From Massilia eurypsychrophila (GTDB taxonomy: Bacteria; Pseudomonadota; Gammaproteobacteria; Burkholderiales; Burkholderiaceae_D): 64,000 nt of DNA. Shown here piece after piece: positions 16,604-24,238 of the stretch (within the stretch, counting starts at the first letter, position 1; every line of letters begins with the position of its first letter). The notes under the pieces were generated by a model. The model worked only from the letters and a program-made list of their open reading frames with translations, was not told the DNA's origin and did no database searches. Location: NCBI RefSeq assembly GCF_002760655.1, contig NZ_PDOC01000005.1, forward strand, positions 124,001 to 188,000, in the 5' to 3' direction. The position numbers and the translations under genes are program-made.

Positions 16604-16810
16604 CTAGCACAGCGCGCAGGCGACGCCCTTGCGGGCCTTGGTGTAGCGCGCGCCGGTGAAGATGGCTGACGCGATCATCGCCCAGGTGATCGATTCGGTC
16701 AGCGCCTTTTCCACAGGGCGCCCGCGCAGCAGGCTTGCCGCCAACAGAATCGCGAATGTGATGGCGACTACCAGGCAGAAACGGCCAATCCAGAAGCGTG
16801 TGCTTTTCAT
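16604..16810 (-). CDS. Small two-helix membrane protein (68 aa), paralogue of the gene at 9986
   Basis: Two hydrophobic helices (about residues 9-28 and 40-56) with a basic tail TKARKG and a six-residue extension containing two cysteines. It aligns gap-free with the 62-aa protein at 9986-10174 (26 identities). It starts ten bases after the alpha/beta hydrolase stop, so it is the last gene of the four-gene operon controlled from 18346-18403. Function unknown. Confidence 0.7.
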   Translation of the reverse strand: MKSTRFWIGRFCLVVAITFAILLAASLLRGRPVEKALTESITWAMIASAIFTGARYTKARKGVACALC

Positions 16811-16820
16811 GTGGTTCTCC

Positions 16821-17744
16821 TTACAGCGATTTGAGGAAGGCGCGCAGCGCGTCGGCGAGCATCTGCGGCTGGTCGATCATGACGAAGTGGCGCGCCGGTG
16901 CGATCGATACCACCTTCAGCTTTGGCGTGCCGGCCATCAGGGTCGTGTAGTAGGCAGTCTTGGCTTCGCGCGTGAGGCCCATTTGCGAGGAATCGGGCTC
17001 GAAGTAGGGCGCAATGAGCAGCACCGGAACCTTTATGCCAGGCAGCGCCGGGCGCAGGTCGAGCTCCACCGCTTCGCCCATGGCGGCCAGCATCGCGCCC
17101 GGATCGCTGCGCGCCGACAGTTTGGCCAGTTCGTCGGCGCGGGCCATGTCGGTAACGCCGATGCCACGCATGTATTGCTGCTGCTGGAGTGCGAACGCCT
17201 TAGGGTCGGACACCGGCATGCGCGCCTTGAACCCAGCCGCCAATGCCGAGCGCTGATCGGCCGGCGCCATTTCGGTGCCGGGGAAGACGGGCAGGCCGTC
17301 GATGGCGATCACGCCGCGCACCAGGCTCGAGTCTTGCGCGGCGAGCGTCATGGCGATCACCGCGCCGATGCTGTGGCCGATGACGACCGGACGATCGAGC
17401 TTGCGCGACACGATCAGCTGGCGCAAGGAGCGCTGCGCGCCATCGAGCATTTGGCCGGCGGCCGGCTTGCGGCCATCAAAGCCTGGCAGCGTGACCACAT
17501 ACACCACGTGGTCGGCGCTGAACTGGCGCACCGTGTCCTGCCACACCCAGGCGCCGCTGCCGAGGCCCGGCACCAGGATCAGCGGCGTGCCGCGCTGGCC
17601 GTGGCGTTCGACCAGCAAGGGGCCGGCTTCGAAACGCTCGGCCGGCACGATGGTCGCGGCAAAGCGGTTGGTCGGCGGCGGCGCATCGGCGGCGAAGGCC
17701 AGCGTGCCGGCCAGGGCAAGGGCGAACAACAGTGCTGCTTTCAT
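16821..17744 (-). CDS. Exported alpha/beta hydrolase
   Basis: Serine hydrolase of 307 aa. A cleavable signal peptide is clear (KAALLFALALAGTLAFAADA), so the enzyme acts in the periplasm or outside. The oxyanion region is ILVPGLGSGAWVW, the nucleophile elbow is GHSIGA, and the catalytic histidine is probably in PARHFVMIDQP near the C-terminus; the acid is likely in the LLIAPYFEPDSS region. The substrate cannot be told from sequence. The start overlaps the stop of the XRE repressor gene as ATGA, which places it under that repressor. Confidence 0.9.
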   Translation of the reverse strand: MKAALLFALALAGTLAFAADAPPPTNRFAATIVPAERFEAGPLLVERHGQRGTPLILVPGLGSGAWVWQDTVRQFSADHVVYVVTLPGFDGRKPAAGQMLDGAQRSLRQLIVSRKLDRPVVIGHSIGAVIAMTLAAQDSSLVRGVIAIDGLPVFPGTEMAPADQRSALAAGFKARMPVSDPKAFALQQQQYMRGIGVTDMARADELAKLSARSDPGAMLAAMGEAVELDLRPALPGIKVPVLLIAPYFEPDSSQMGLTREAKTAYYTTLMAGTPKLKVVSIAPARHFVMIDQPQMLADALRAFLKSL

Positions 17745-17944
17745 TTGGACTCCTGGTCAGGTGTGAAAATCGATTCGATGGGACGGGCAAACAGCGTCGA
17801 GATGGCAAAGGCGAGCGGCAGGCTGGGATCGTAGCGGCCGGTCTCGAGCGCGTTGACGGTCTGGCGCGACACCTCGAGCAGGTCGGCCAGGTGCGCCTGG
17901 CTCCAGCCCTGTTCGGCGCGCAGCTCGCGGATGATGTTGTTCAT
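17741..17944 (-). CDS. Small XRE-family transcriptional repressor
   Basis: A 67-aa, single-domain helix-turn-helix protein of the short YozG-like group (NNIIRELRAEQGWSQAHLA, then EVSRQTVNALETGRYDPSLP). Such proteins commonly follow a small membrane protein gene, as here. The frame opens 13 codons earlier, but ATG 17944 overlaps the upstream stop as ATGA and gives the standard MNN start. It probably represses its own operon by binding the paired TGTAAAG-type palindromes that overlap the promoter; that binding is inference. Confidence 0.88.
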   Translation of the reverse strand: MNNIIRELRAEQGWSQAHLADLLEVSRQTVNALETGRYDPSLPLAFAISTLFARPIESIFTPDQESK

Positions 17945-18330
17945 CGCTTCAGTAGCCAGCGGCCAAGGCAGACCACCATCCACGAGGCGCCCATGATGGG
18001 CCAGACGGCGAACATCGACAGGCGCGGGAAGCCGGCCGTTTCGAGAAAGCCGTAGCTGAAGGTGACGGCGGCGGTCACGGCAGACCCGATGGCGAAGGTG
18101 TCGAGCATGATGCGGCGCTGGTATTCGTCGATGCGGCCCAGGTGGCGGGCGACGGCCCAGATGGCGAGAAAAAAGCCGATCATCGGCACCAGCAGGATCG
18201 CCGTGCGCAGGACCCCGTCGGGCAGCGGCCGGCCGAACTTCATGGCGCCAATCAGCAGCACGACGTACACCACCATCGACAGCACCATCTCGCGCAAGTA
18301 GGCGCGCGCCACCTTCTTTTCATGCCCCAT
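17941..18330 (-). CDS. Four-helix membrane protein, DUF2178-like, partner of the XRE repressor
   Basis: 129-aa integral membrane protein with about four hydrophobic helices (around residues 15-32, 42-60, 76-95 and 104-122) and basic ends. The loop ARHLGRIDEYQRRIMLDTFA is characteristic of small membrane proteins encoded with short XRE repressors; the domain number is from memory and less certain than the architecture. A strong GGAGGTGA ribosome-binding site precedes the ATG. It is the first gene of the operon. It may sense a membrane state and control the repressor, but nothing in the sequence proves this. Confidence 0.8.
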   Translation of the reverse strand: MGHEKKVARAYLREMVLSMVVYVVLLIGAMKFGRPLPDGVLRTAILLVPMIGFFLAIWAVARHLGRIDEYQRRIMLDTFAIGSAVTAAVTFSYGFLETAGFPRLSMFAVWPIMGASWMVVCLGRWLLKR

Positions 18331-18345
18331 CAGGTCACCTCCGGT

Positions 18346-18363
18346 TGTAAAGTATGCTTTACA
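18346..18363. promoter_or_regulatory. Operator 1 of the membrane protein/XRE operon
   Basis: TGTAAAGTATGCTTTACA is a palindrome with seven-base arms around TATG. It lies just downstream of the -10 box, over the expected transcription start, and just ahead of the ribosome-binding site of the first gene. Binding here would block initiation. Confidence 0.7.
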
Positions 18364-18391
18364 TATTAGGGAGGCTGGGCGGTTGTGTCAA
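18363..18391 (-). promoter_or_regulatory. Consensus sigma-70 promoter of the membrane protein/XRE operon
   Basis: Read on the minus strand, TTGACA (18391-18386) is followed after exactly 17 bases by TAATAT (18368-18363). Both operator copies touch it: one covers the -35 and the other starts at the end of the -10. Confidence 0.75.
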
Positions 18392-18403
18392 GTATCCTTT
18401 ACA
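18386..18403. promoter_or_regulatory. Operator 2 of the membrane protein/XRE operon
   Basis: TGTCAAGTATCCTTTACA matches operator 1 at 16 of 18 positions. It overlaps the -35 hexamer. Its centre is 40 bp from that of operator 1, close to four helical turns, so repressor molecules could bind on the same DNA face. Confidence 0.65.
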
Positions 18404-18464
18404 TCTTTTTCTGGCCCCTGATCTCGACTACAATTCGGCACCCCACACTTCGATCGCTCCTGCC

Positions 18465-19727
18465 ATGGCGCCCAGCATTCCCAGTACTTTCCGCGTCGCC
18501 GTGATTGGCGGCGGCCCCGCCGGCCTGATGGCGGCGGAGGTGCTCAGCCAGGCCGGCGTGCGAGTCGACCTGTACGATGCGATGCCGTCGGTGGGGCGCA
18601 AGTTCCTGTTGGCCGGCAAAGGCGGCATGAACATCACGCATGCCGAGCCGGCTGCCGATTTCGTGCAGCGTTACGGTGCGCGGGCCGGCCAGATAGCTCG
18701 CTGGCTGGAACCGTTCGGCCAGCAGGCAGTGCGCGACTGGATTCACGCGCTGGGCATCGCTACCTTCGTCGGCACGTCCGGGCGCGTGTTCCCGGCCGAT
18801 ATGAAAGCGGCGCCGCTGCTGCGCGCCTGGCTGCACCGGCTGCGCGAAGCGCGCGTGCAGTTCCACATGCGCCACCGCTGGCTTGGCTGGCGCGACGGCC
18901 AGCTGGTGTTTGCCAGCCCGGATGGCGAGCGGCTGGTCGCGGCCGACGCGGTGATCCTGGCGCTCGGCGGCGGCAGCTGGGCGCGGCTCGGCTCTGACGG
19001 CGCCTGGGTCGAGCTGCTCGAGCGAGAAGCGGTGGACGTGGCGCCGCTGGCGCCGTCGAACTGCGGCTTCGATGTCGACTGGAGCGCGCACTTCAGCGGC
19101 AAGCATGCGGGCGCGCCGTTGACCACCGTCGCCATCGAATGGATTGGAGCGGATGGCCAACCGGTGCGCCGGCAGGGGCAGTTCGTGGTGACGGCCACCG
19201 GCGTCGAGGGAAGCCTGATCTACGCGCTGTCGGCGCCGGTGCGCGACCAGATCGCGGCGGCCGGCAGCGCCACCATCTATCTCGACCTGGTACCGGACTT
19301 CAACGCGCAGAAGGTGGCGGCGGAAGTGGCGCATCCGCGCGGCGCGCGCTCGCTGTCGAGCCATTTGCAGAGCCGCCTCGGCATCAAGGGCGTCAAATCG
19401 GGCTTGCTGCACGAGTGCCTGACGAAGGAGCAGTTTGCCGATCCTGAGCAGCTGGCCGCCGGCATCAAGCGGCTGCCGCTGGTGCTGCGGCGCGCGCGCC
19501 CGATCGACGAAGCCATCAGCAGCGCCGGCGGGGTGCGGTTCGATGCGATGGATGCGGATACGCAGATGCTGCGCGCCTTGCCGGGCGTGTTCGCTTGCGG
19601 CGAGATGGTCGACTGGGAGGCGCCGACCGGCGGCTACCTGCTGACCGCGTGCTTCGCCAGCGGCCGGGCGGCCGGACGCGGCGCGCTGGCGTGGCTGGTC
19701 GCGGACAGCGCCGACATCAAGGCTTGA
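18465..19727 (+). CDS. FAD-dependent flavoprotein of the HI0933/YhiN family (TIGR03862-like)
   Basis: Predicted FAD oxidoreductase of 420 aa. The N-terminal dinucleotide fold is VAVIGGGPAGLMAAEVLSQA. GRKFLLAGKGGMNITHAE is the family signature, LALGGGSWARLGSDG is a second flavin motif, and ACGEMVDWEAPTGGYLLTAC is the C-terminal FAD loop. The reaction is unknown for this family. The start ATG 18465 is chosen because earlier in-frame codons cover the promoter/operator region. It is divergent from the XRE operon and its 3' end overlaps the convergent GIN-domain gene by 11 bases. Confidence 0.9.
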   Translation: MAPSIPSTFRVAVIGGGPAGLMAAEVLSQAGVRVDLYDAMPSVGRKFLLAGKGGMNITHAEPAADFVQRYGARAGQIARWLEPFGQQAVRDWIHALGIATFVGTSGRVFPADMKAAPLLRAWLHRLREARVQFHMRHRWLGWRDGQLVFASPDGERLVAADAVILALGGGSWARLGSDGAWVELLEREAVDVAPLAPSNCGFDVDWSAHFSGKHAGAPLTTVAIEWIGADGQPVRRQGQFVVTATGVEGSLIYALSAPVRDQIAAAGSATIYLDLVPDFNAQKVAAEVAHPRGARSLSSHLQSRLGIKGVKSGLLHECLTKEQFADPEQLAAGIKRLPLVLRRARPIDEAISSAGGVRFDAMDADTQMLRALPGVFACGEMVDWEAPTGGYLLTACFASGRAAGRGALAWLVADSADIKA

Positions 19728-20529
19728 AGACGACTTCGCCGGAGCCGTGGCGGTCGACGGTACGGTCTTCCGGGCCGCCGTAGACGACGACGTCGCCCGC
19801 GCCGCGCAGCACGATGTGGGCCGACTTCTGTGCGGTGACGGCGGCGTCGCCGGTGCCCGACAGCTTCAGGTCGACCTCGTCGGCGCTGAGGTGGCGGGCG
19901 TAGATGTCGCCGGTGCCGCTTTGCTCGGCCTTGAACTGTTTGCTCGACCCGACCACCGTCATGTTGCCGGTGCCGACCAGCTTGACCTCCACCTTGTCGC
20001 TGGCGCCGCCATTCATTTCGAGTTCGCCGCTGCCGTTGATGCCGGCGCGGACCTGGCGGAAGCGGCCGTTGAATTTAAGGTTGCCGGATCCGGACAGTTC
20101 GACGTCGATACGCTCGCCGCTGAAGCCGTTGATGGTGCTCTCGCCGCTGCCACGCACCGACACGTCCTCGATCGACGGCAGCACCAGGGTCACCTCGATC
20201 GGCTGACGGTGAAACAGCAGCATGCCGGTCGGGCGGATGTGCAAGGTGCCGTCGCTGCCGGTGGTGGTGTCGACGTTGGCGAGCAGGCGTTGCTCGCCGC
20301 GCACCACCAGCGATGGCACGGCGCCTTGGCGCAAGGTCATGTCGATCGGGCCGTCAAGATCGATCGCACGGATGTTCTTGCCAAGGGCGCGCGTGTCGCT
20401 TTCGACCACCCGGCCGGCCGGGTTGGCGCTGCCGCTGACGCCTTGCGCGCGCAGCATGCTGTAGGACAGGCCGATCAGCAGAAAGGCCAGCACCAGCAAG
20501 GCGAATCCAACTTTAAGTAATGCGCGCAT
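19717..20529 (-). CDS. Membrane-anchored GIN-domain (DUF2807) protein
   Basis: 270 aa with an N-terminal transmembrane anchor (LLKVGFALLVLAFLLIGLSY). The rest is a right-handed beta-helix-like repeat domain rich in short SGSG/GTGD turns (VSVRGSGESTING, LSGSGNLKFNG, GINGSGELEMNG, LVGTGNMTV, LSGTGDAAV). This is the head-GIN/putative auto-transporter adhesin fold (DUF2807). The domain should face the periplasm. It starts two bases after the HAAS gene, so the two are one unit. Function unknown. Confidence 0.85.
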   Translation of the reverse strand: MRALLKVGFALLVLAFLLIGLSYSMLRAQGVSGSANPAGRVVESDTRALGKNIRAIDLDGPIDMTLRQGAVPSLVVRGEQRLLANVDTTTGSDGTLHIRPTGMLLFHRQPIEVTLVLPSIEDVSVRGSGESTINGFSGERIDVELSGSGNLKFNGRFRQVRAGINGSGELEMNGGASDKVEVKLVGTGNMTVVGSSKQFKAEQSGTGDIYARHLSADEVDLKLSGTGDAAVTAQKSAHIVLRGAGDVVVYGGPEDRTVDRHGSGEVVFKP

Positions 20530-20531
20530 GG

Positions 20532-21302
20532 TCAGTGTCCCTTCAGCAGGGAGTAGTTCATTTCGACGTAGCGGCGAATGCCGATCAGCGTGTACTTGGT
20601 CACCACGAGGCTGAGCAGGAACAGACAGATCGAGCCGACCACCATCGACAGGCCGAAGAAGGTCTGGGTGGCGCGCGAGCCGGAATCGATGTCGGTGGAG
20701 ATGACGATGCCGTTGCCGGCCACTTCCTCGGCGCGGCGGATCACCGGTTCGCGGGCGTCGCTGGCCGCATTGTCGGCCGCTTCGGGCAGCTTTTCCTGGA
20801 ACACGCGCACGCCGTGGTCGCCGATGGTGATCTTGGTTTGCGAGTCGGGGGTGGCGTTGTCGGCATCCATGACGAGGTGGCGCAACGGTCCGTTGAGTAC
20901 CAGTTCGTTGGCGCCGGCCAGGCCGCTGGCGGTAATGGCAATGCCGGCGATGTAGAAGCCGAGCGCGCAGGCGTACATGGCGGCCAGCAGCGACGCGTAG
21001 ACCGCGGCCGGCACCACCATGAACAGATTAAAGATGAACAAGCCGAGCGCCGACACGACCATGCGCAGCAGGTTGGCGGGATTGCGTTTTTGCTCGAATG
21101 CGGCCAGATGCGAACTGGCGCGCAAGGTCATGGCGATCTTTTTAGCGTCGTCGAGTTCGGCGGCGATTTCGGTTTCGCTCAGGCCGGCGGCGAGGCCGTC
21201 GACGAAGTGCTGTTCGTAGTAGGCGAGCGTCTTGGCCTGCAATTCCGGCGCCAGGCCGGTCATTGCACGCTTGAGCGCGTCGAGATATTCCAGTTTGCCC
21301 AT
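20532..21302 (-). CDS. HAAS-domain (DUF1700) membrane protein
   Basis: 256 aa. The N-terminal 60 residues form the HAAS domain (LEYLDALKRAMTGLAPELQ, then YYEQHFVDGLAAGLSETEIA), followed by three or four transmembrane helices (about 83-125 and 205-235) and a periplasmic loop of roughly 80 residues. Such proteins usually pair with a PadR-type regulator and an adhesin-like beta-repeat protein. Here the beta-repeat partner is present, but no PadR gene is nearby. Confidence 0.85.
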   Translation of the reverse strand: MGKLEYLDALKRAMTGLAPELQAKTLAYYEQHFVDGLAAGLSETEIAAELDDAKKIAMTLRASSHLAAFEQKRNPANLLRMVVSALGLFIFNLFMVVPAAVYASLLAAMYACALGFYIAGIAITASGLAGANELVLNGPLRHLVMDADNATPDSQTKITIGDHGVRVFQEKLPEAADNAASDAREPVIRRAEEVAGNGIVISTDIDSGSRATQTFFGLSMVVGSICLFLLSLVVTKYTLIGIRRYVEMNYSLLKGH

Positions 21303-21322
21303 GTTTGAGTTCCGTTTGCGGT

Positions 21323-21352
21323 GTGGCCTAAGGGTGGCCTAAGGGTGGCCTA
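21323..21352. repeat. 11-bp tandem repeat upstream of the HAAS gene
   Basis: GTGGCCTAAGG is repeated without gaps about 2.7 times, starting 21 bases from the HAAS start codon. It lies in that gene's 5' leader and also covers the end of the small open frame described next. Confidence 0.8.
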
Positions 21353-21500
21353 CAATGAGCATGTGATTGAGTGTGGGCGATTGCGGCGCAGCGGCGCCGA
21401 CGATCAGTTCCGGCGTGACGATCGCCACGGTGCTTGCGGCAACGAATGCCAGCAGGGCGGCCATCAGGGCGAGGGGGCGAAGTCCAGGTTGCGTTTTCAT
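21339..21500 (-). CDS. Possible small exported or membrane peptide (53 aa)
   Basis: Short minus-strand frame with a good export or membrane-anchor pattern: a basic start (KTQPGLRP), a hydrophobic core (LALMAALLAFVAAS) and an Ala-rich stretch (VGAAAPQSP). The ribosome-binding site is weak. It lies in the 331-bp gap between hpnE and the HAAS gene, so there is no competing gene. No homologue is recognised; it could be a chance frame. Confidence 0.35.
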   Translation of the reverse strand: MKTQPGLRPLALMAALLAFVAASTVAIVTPELIVGAAAPQSPTLNHMLIVGHP

Positions 21501-21633
21501 GCTTGAGTCCGGTTGAAGGGGCCAATGTCGATGATGGCACTGTACCGATCGGGCCGGGCGCGCGCCATTCGCGTGCGATGAACTGCACGATTGGCGGCGC
21601 AGGCGGGCGTATGCGGGGATAGCCGCGCGGCTG

Positions 21634-23007
21634 TCATGATGCCGCTGGCGCGGAAATTGCCTTAGCCGCTGCCGCGCCGCTGCGGACTGCGGATTCGAGT
21701 GTTGCCGGATAGTCACTGGCAGTGTAGTCGCCGGCGAGCACCAGGCCGTCGAGGCCGGTTGTCGTGGCCAGCCGCTGCAGGCTGGGTGTGCAGGCGAAGG
21801 TGGCGCGCTTTTCGGTGATGACCTGGGTCCATTGCGGCGCCGCCATCTCGGGGCGTTGCAGCACGGCGGCAAGCTGGGCGGCGATGGCCTGCGCCAGTGC
21901 GGCCTGGCCCATGTCGGCAGCCTCGGCCGAGGCGCTGATCACCACCGAGCACAGGCCGTCCTGGCCGGCGTCGAGCTGGCCGCGGTCGAAGACGAACTGG
22001 CCCCAGTGGCCGGCGGCGGGATCGTCGACCAGCGCGTAGAACGGCAGGTCGAGGCGCAAGCCGGCCGGATATTGCAGGTAGCAGGTGGTGATCGGCTCGT
22101 AGGCGAAGGCGGCGAGCTGGTCGCGGATGCCGTCAACCGGCAGGCTGGCGAGCAGGCTGGCCGCGGCCGGCGGCGGCACGGCCAGCACGACGGCGTCGAA
22201 CAGCGCGCTGCGATTGCCGCCGACGGCCTGGCCGCTGGCGTCGACGCGCCACTTGCCGCTTTCCTGGCTCAGCGCGGTCACCTTTGCGCCGCAATGGACG
22301 GCGCCGTTCTGCTTCTCGATGAAGGCCGCTGCCGCCTGCGGAAACAGGGCGCTCAGCTGCTGGCGCGGCAGCAGCATGTCGGACGCGCTGCGGCCGGCGC
22401 CGAGACTGTCGCGCAGCACCGCCAGGAAGACTTGGGCGGAGGCGCGTTCGGGTGGCGTATTGAGCGCGGCGAGGCAGAGCGGGCGCCACATCAGCTGGAC
22501 CAGGCGTTCGGTCTGGTCGAAGCGCTCGAGCAATTCGGCGACGCTGCAATCGGCGTGCAGCTGCCAGCCCATCCAGCGCGCGGTGGTGGAAAAGCGCGCC
22601 AGCGACATCTTGTCGGCGATTGTCAGGCCGGTCGCGCGCAGCAGGGCGACGGTCATGTGGAACGGCGCGGGCAGGCGCGGGGCGACGAAATCCATGCCGC
22701 CGCTGCCTGGCGGATAGCGCATCTGCAGCGGCAGGTTGAGCAACGCGGCTTTCGGGTCGACGCCGACCTTGCGCAGCAGGCGCATCGTCTCGGTATAGGC
22801 CCCGAGCAGGATGTGCTGGCCGTTGTCGATCATCGTGCCGTTGACTTCAACGCCGCGCGCGCGTCCGCCCAGGGTGCGGGCTGCTTCGAACAGCGTAACC
22901 GTGCAGCCGGCAGTGGCCAGGTCGACCGCCGCGGCGCAGCCGGCCCAGCCGCCGCCAACGACGGCGATGTGTTTCGCTGGAACCGCTAAATTTGCACGTT
23001 GCCGCAT
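21634..23007 (-). CDS. hpnE: Hydroxysqualene dehydroxylase
   Basis: FAD-dependent amine-oxidase-fold enzyme of 457 aa, third step of bacterial squalene synthesis (hydroxysqualene to squalene). The N-terminal motif is HIAVVGGGWAGCAAAVDLA, followed by GGRARGVEVNGTMIDNGQH, a family hallmark, and LVLAGDYTASDYPATLESAV is the C-terminal FAD loop (read in parts). ATG 23007 is preferred over the TTG two codons earlier. It follows hpnD but is separated from it by a 326-bp repeat array. Confidence 0.93.
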   Translation of the reverse strand: MRQRANLAVPAKHIAVVGGGWAGCAAAVDLATAGCTVTLFEAARTLGGRARGVEVNGTMIDNGQHILLGAYTETMRLLRKVGVDPKAALLNLPLQMRYPPGSGGMDFVAPRLPAPFHMTVALLRATGLTIADKMSLARFSTTARWMGWQLHADCSVAELLERFDQTERLVQLMWRPLCLAALNTPPERASAQVFLAVLRDSLGAGRSASDMLLPRQQLSALFPQAAAAFIEKQNGAVHCGAKVTALSQESGKWRVDASGQAVGGNRSALFDAVVLAVPPPAAASLLASLPVDGIRDQLAAFAYEPITTCYLQYPAGLRLDLPFYALVDDPAAGHWGQFVFDRGQLDAGQDGLCSVVISASAEAADMGQAALAQAIAAQLAAVLQRPEMAAPQWTQVITEKRATFACTPSLQRLATTTGLDGLVLAGDYTASDYPATLESAVRSGAAAAKAISAPAAS

Positions 23008-23027
23008 TTTCAACTTTCAATAACGCT

Positions 23028-23324
23028 GGGGTCAGGTCTGACATTCGGACAAACGCGTGGGGTCAGGTCTGACACTCGGACAAAATTCCGGGGTCAGGTC
23101 TGACATTCGGACAAACCGCGACATGAAAATGTAGCCACGAGAATATTCTCTCCGCCGGGTCGAGCGCAGCGGCAGCAGAATGTCAGACCTGACCCCAGCC
23201 AAATGTCCGAATGTCAGACCTGACCCCAGCAAAATGGTCAGCAGAATGTCCGACCTGACCCCAGCCAAATGTCCGAGTGTCAGACCTGACCCCAGCAAAA
23301 TGTCCGAATGTCAGACCTGACCCC
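23028..23324. repeat. Inverted array of eight GGTCAGGTCTGAC-type repeats between hpnD and hpnE
   Basis: Three copies of a unit starting GGGGTCAGGTCTGACATTCG run forward at 23028-23053, 23059-23084 and 23090-23115. Five copies, two of them shortened, run in the opposite direction at about 23179-23196, 23203-23227, 23244-23262, 23269-23293 and 23301-23324. The units end in TCGGACA. The unique centre holds a perfect palindrome, GAGAATATTCTC (23139-23150). The array fills nearly all the gap inside the hpn operon. Related sequences occur at 6576 and 42344, so this is a dispersed family, possibly REP-like. Confidence 0.9.
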
Positions 23325-23333
23325 AGCTAGTGT

Positions 23334-24167
23334 TTAGCCACGGATATAGGTTTTCCACGCCAGCCACAGCTTGCGCAGCGGCGTCAGCGACGTGCGCTGG
23401 GTCAGCACCTTGAACTGGTCGCGCTCGATTTCGTCGAGCACGGCGCGGTAAATGGCGGCCATCATCAGGCCGGGACGCTGCGCGCGCCGGTCCTGCTGCG
23501 GCAGCAGCGCGAAGGCTTCGTCGTACATCTTTTGCGCGCGGTCGGTCTGGAACTTCATCAGCTGCTCGAACTTGTCGCTGTGGCGCGCGTTCAGCAGGTC
23601 GGCCGCGGTGACGCCGAATTGCTGCAGCTCGCTGATCGGCAGATAGATGCGGCCCTTGCGCGCATCTTCGCCGACATCGCGGATGATGTTGGTGAGCTGG
23701 AACGCCAGGCCGAGTCGCTCGGCGTATTCCAGCGTGCGCTTGTCGGTGACGCCAAAAATGCTGGCCGACAGGATGCCCACCACGCTGGCGACGTGCCAGC
23801 AATAGGTCTTCAGCGCTGGATAGTCGAGGTAGCGCGACTGGTTCAGGTCCATTTCCATGCCGTCGATAATTGCCTGCAGGTGCTTTTCCTGCAGGTCGTA
23901 GACGGCCAGGTGCGGCTGCAGCGCCTGCATCACGGGATGGGTGCCGTTGCCCTTGTACATGGCCGACACCTCGGTGCGCCACCAGGCCAGCTTGATGCGG
24001 GCGATCGATTCGTCGGTACACTCGTCGACGGTGTCGTCGACCTCGCGGCAAAAAGCGTACAGCGCCGTGATCGCGCGCCGGCGCTCCGGCGGCAGGAACA
24101 GAAAACTGTAGTAGAAACTGGATCCGCTCTGGACGGTTTTTTGTTGGCAGTATTCGTCGGGGGACAT
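23334..24167 (-). CDS. hpnD: Presqualene diphosphate synthase
   Basis: Class I trans-isoprenyl diphosphate synthase of 277 aa, condensing two farnesyl diphosphates to presqualene diphosphate. The two Asp-rich Mg2+ motifs are visible: CREVDDTVDECTD near the N-terminus and DVGEDARKGRIYLP in the middle. QLTNIIRDVG is a typical substrate-site segment. It lies between hpnC and hpnE in the squalene operon. Confidence 0.94.
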   Translation of the reverse strand: MSPDEYCQQKTVQSGSSFYYSFLFLPPERRRAITALYAFCREVDDTVDECTDESIARIKLAWWRTEVSAMYKGNGTHPVMQALQPHLAVYDLQEKHLQAIIDGMEMDLNQSRYLDYPALKTYCWHVASVVGILSASIFGVTDKRTLEYAERLGLAFQLTNIIRDVGEDARKGRIYLPISELQQFGVTAADLLNARHSDKFEQLMKFQTDRAQKMYDEAFALLPQQDRRAQRPGLMMAAIYRAVLDEIERDQFKVLTQRTSLTPLRKLWLAWKTYIRG

Positions 24168-24238
24168 GGTCAGAAGTGCAATGGATGGCGAATCGAAGCC
24201 GCTATTCTATAGGCATGCAGCGCGCTACGGGGAGCGTG

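Noticed and set aside
23032-23298. 88-codon minus-strand protein made of repeated SGLTFGHLAGVRSDILL-like units
   Set aside because: It is only the translation of the DNA repeats and carries no independent coding evidence.
23028-23324. CRISPR array
   Set aside because: Units occur in both orientations, spacers are only a few bases, and no cas genes are near.
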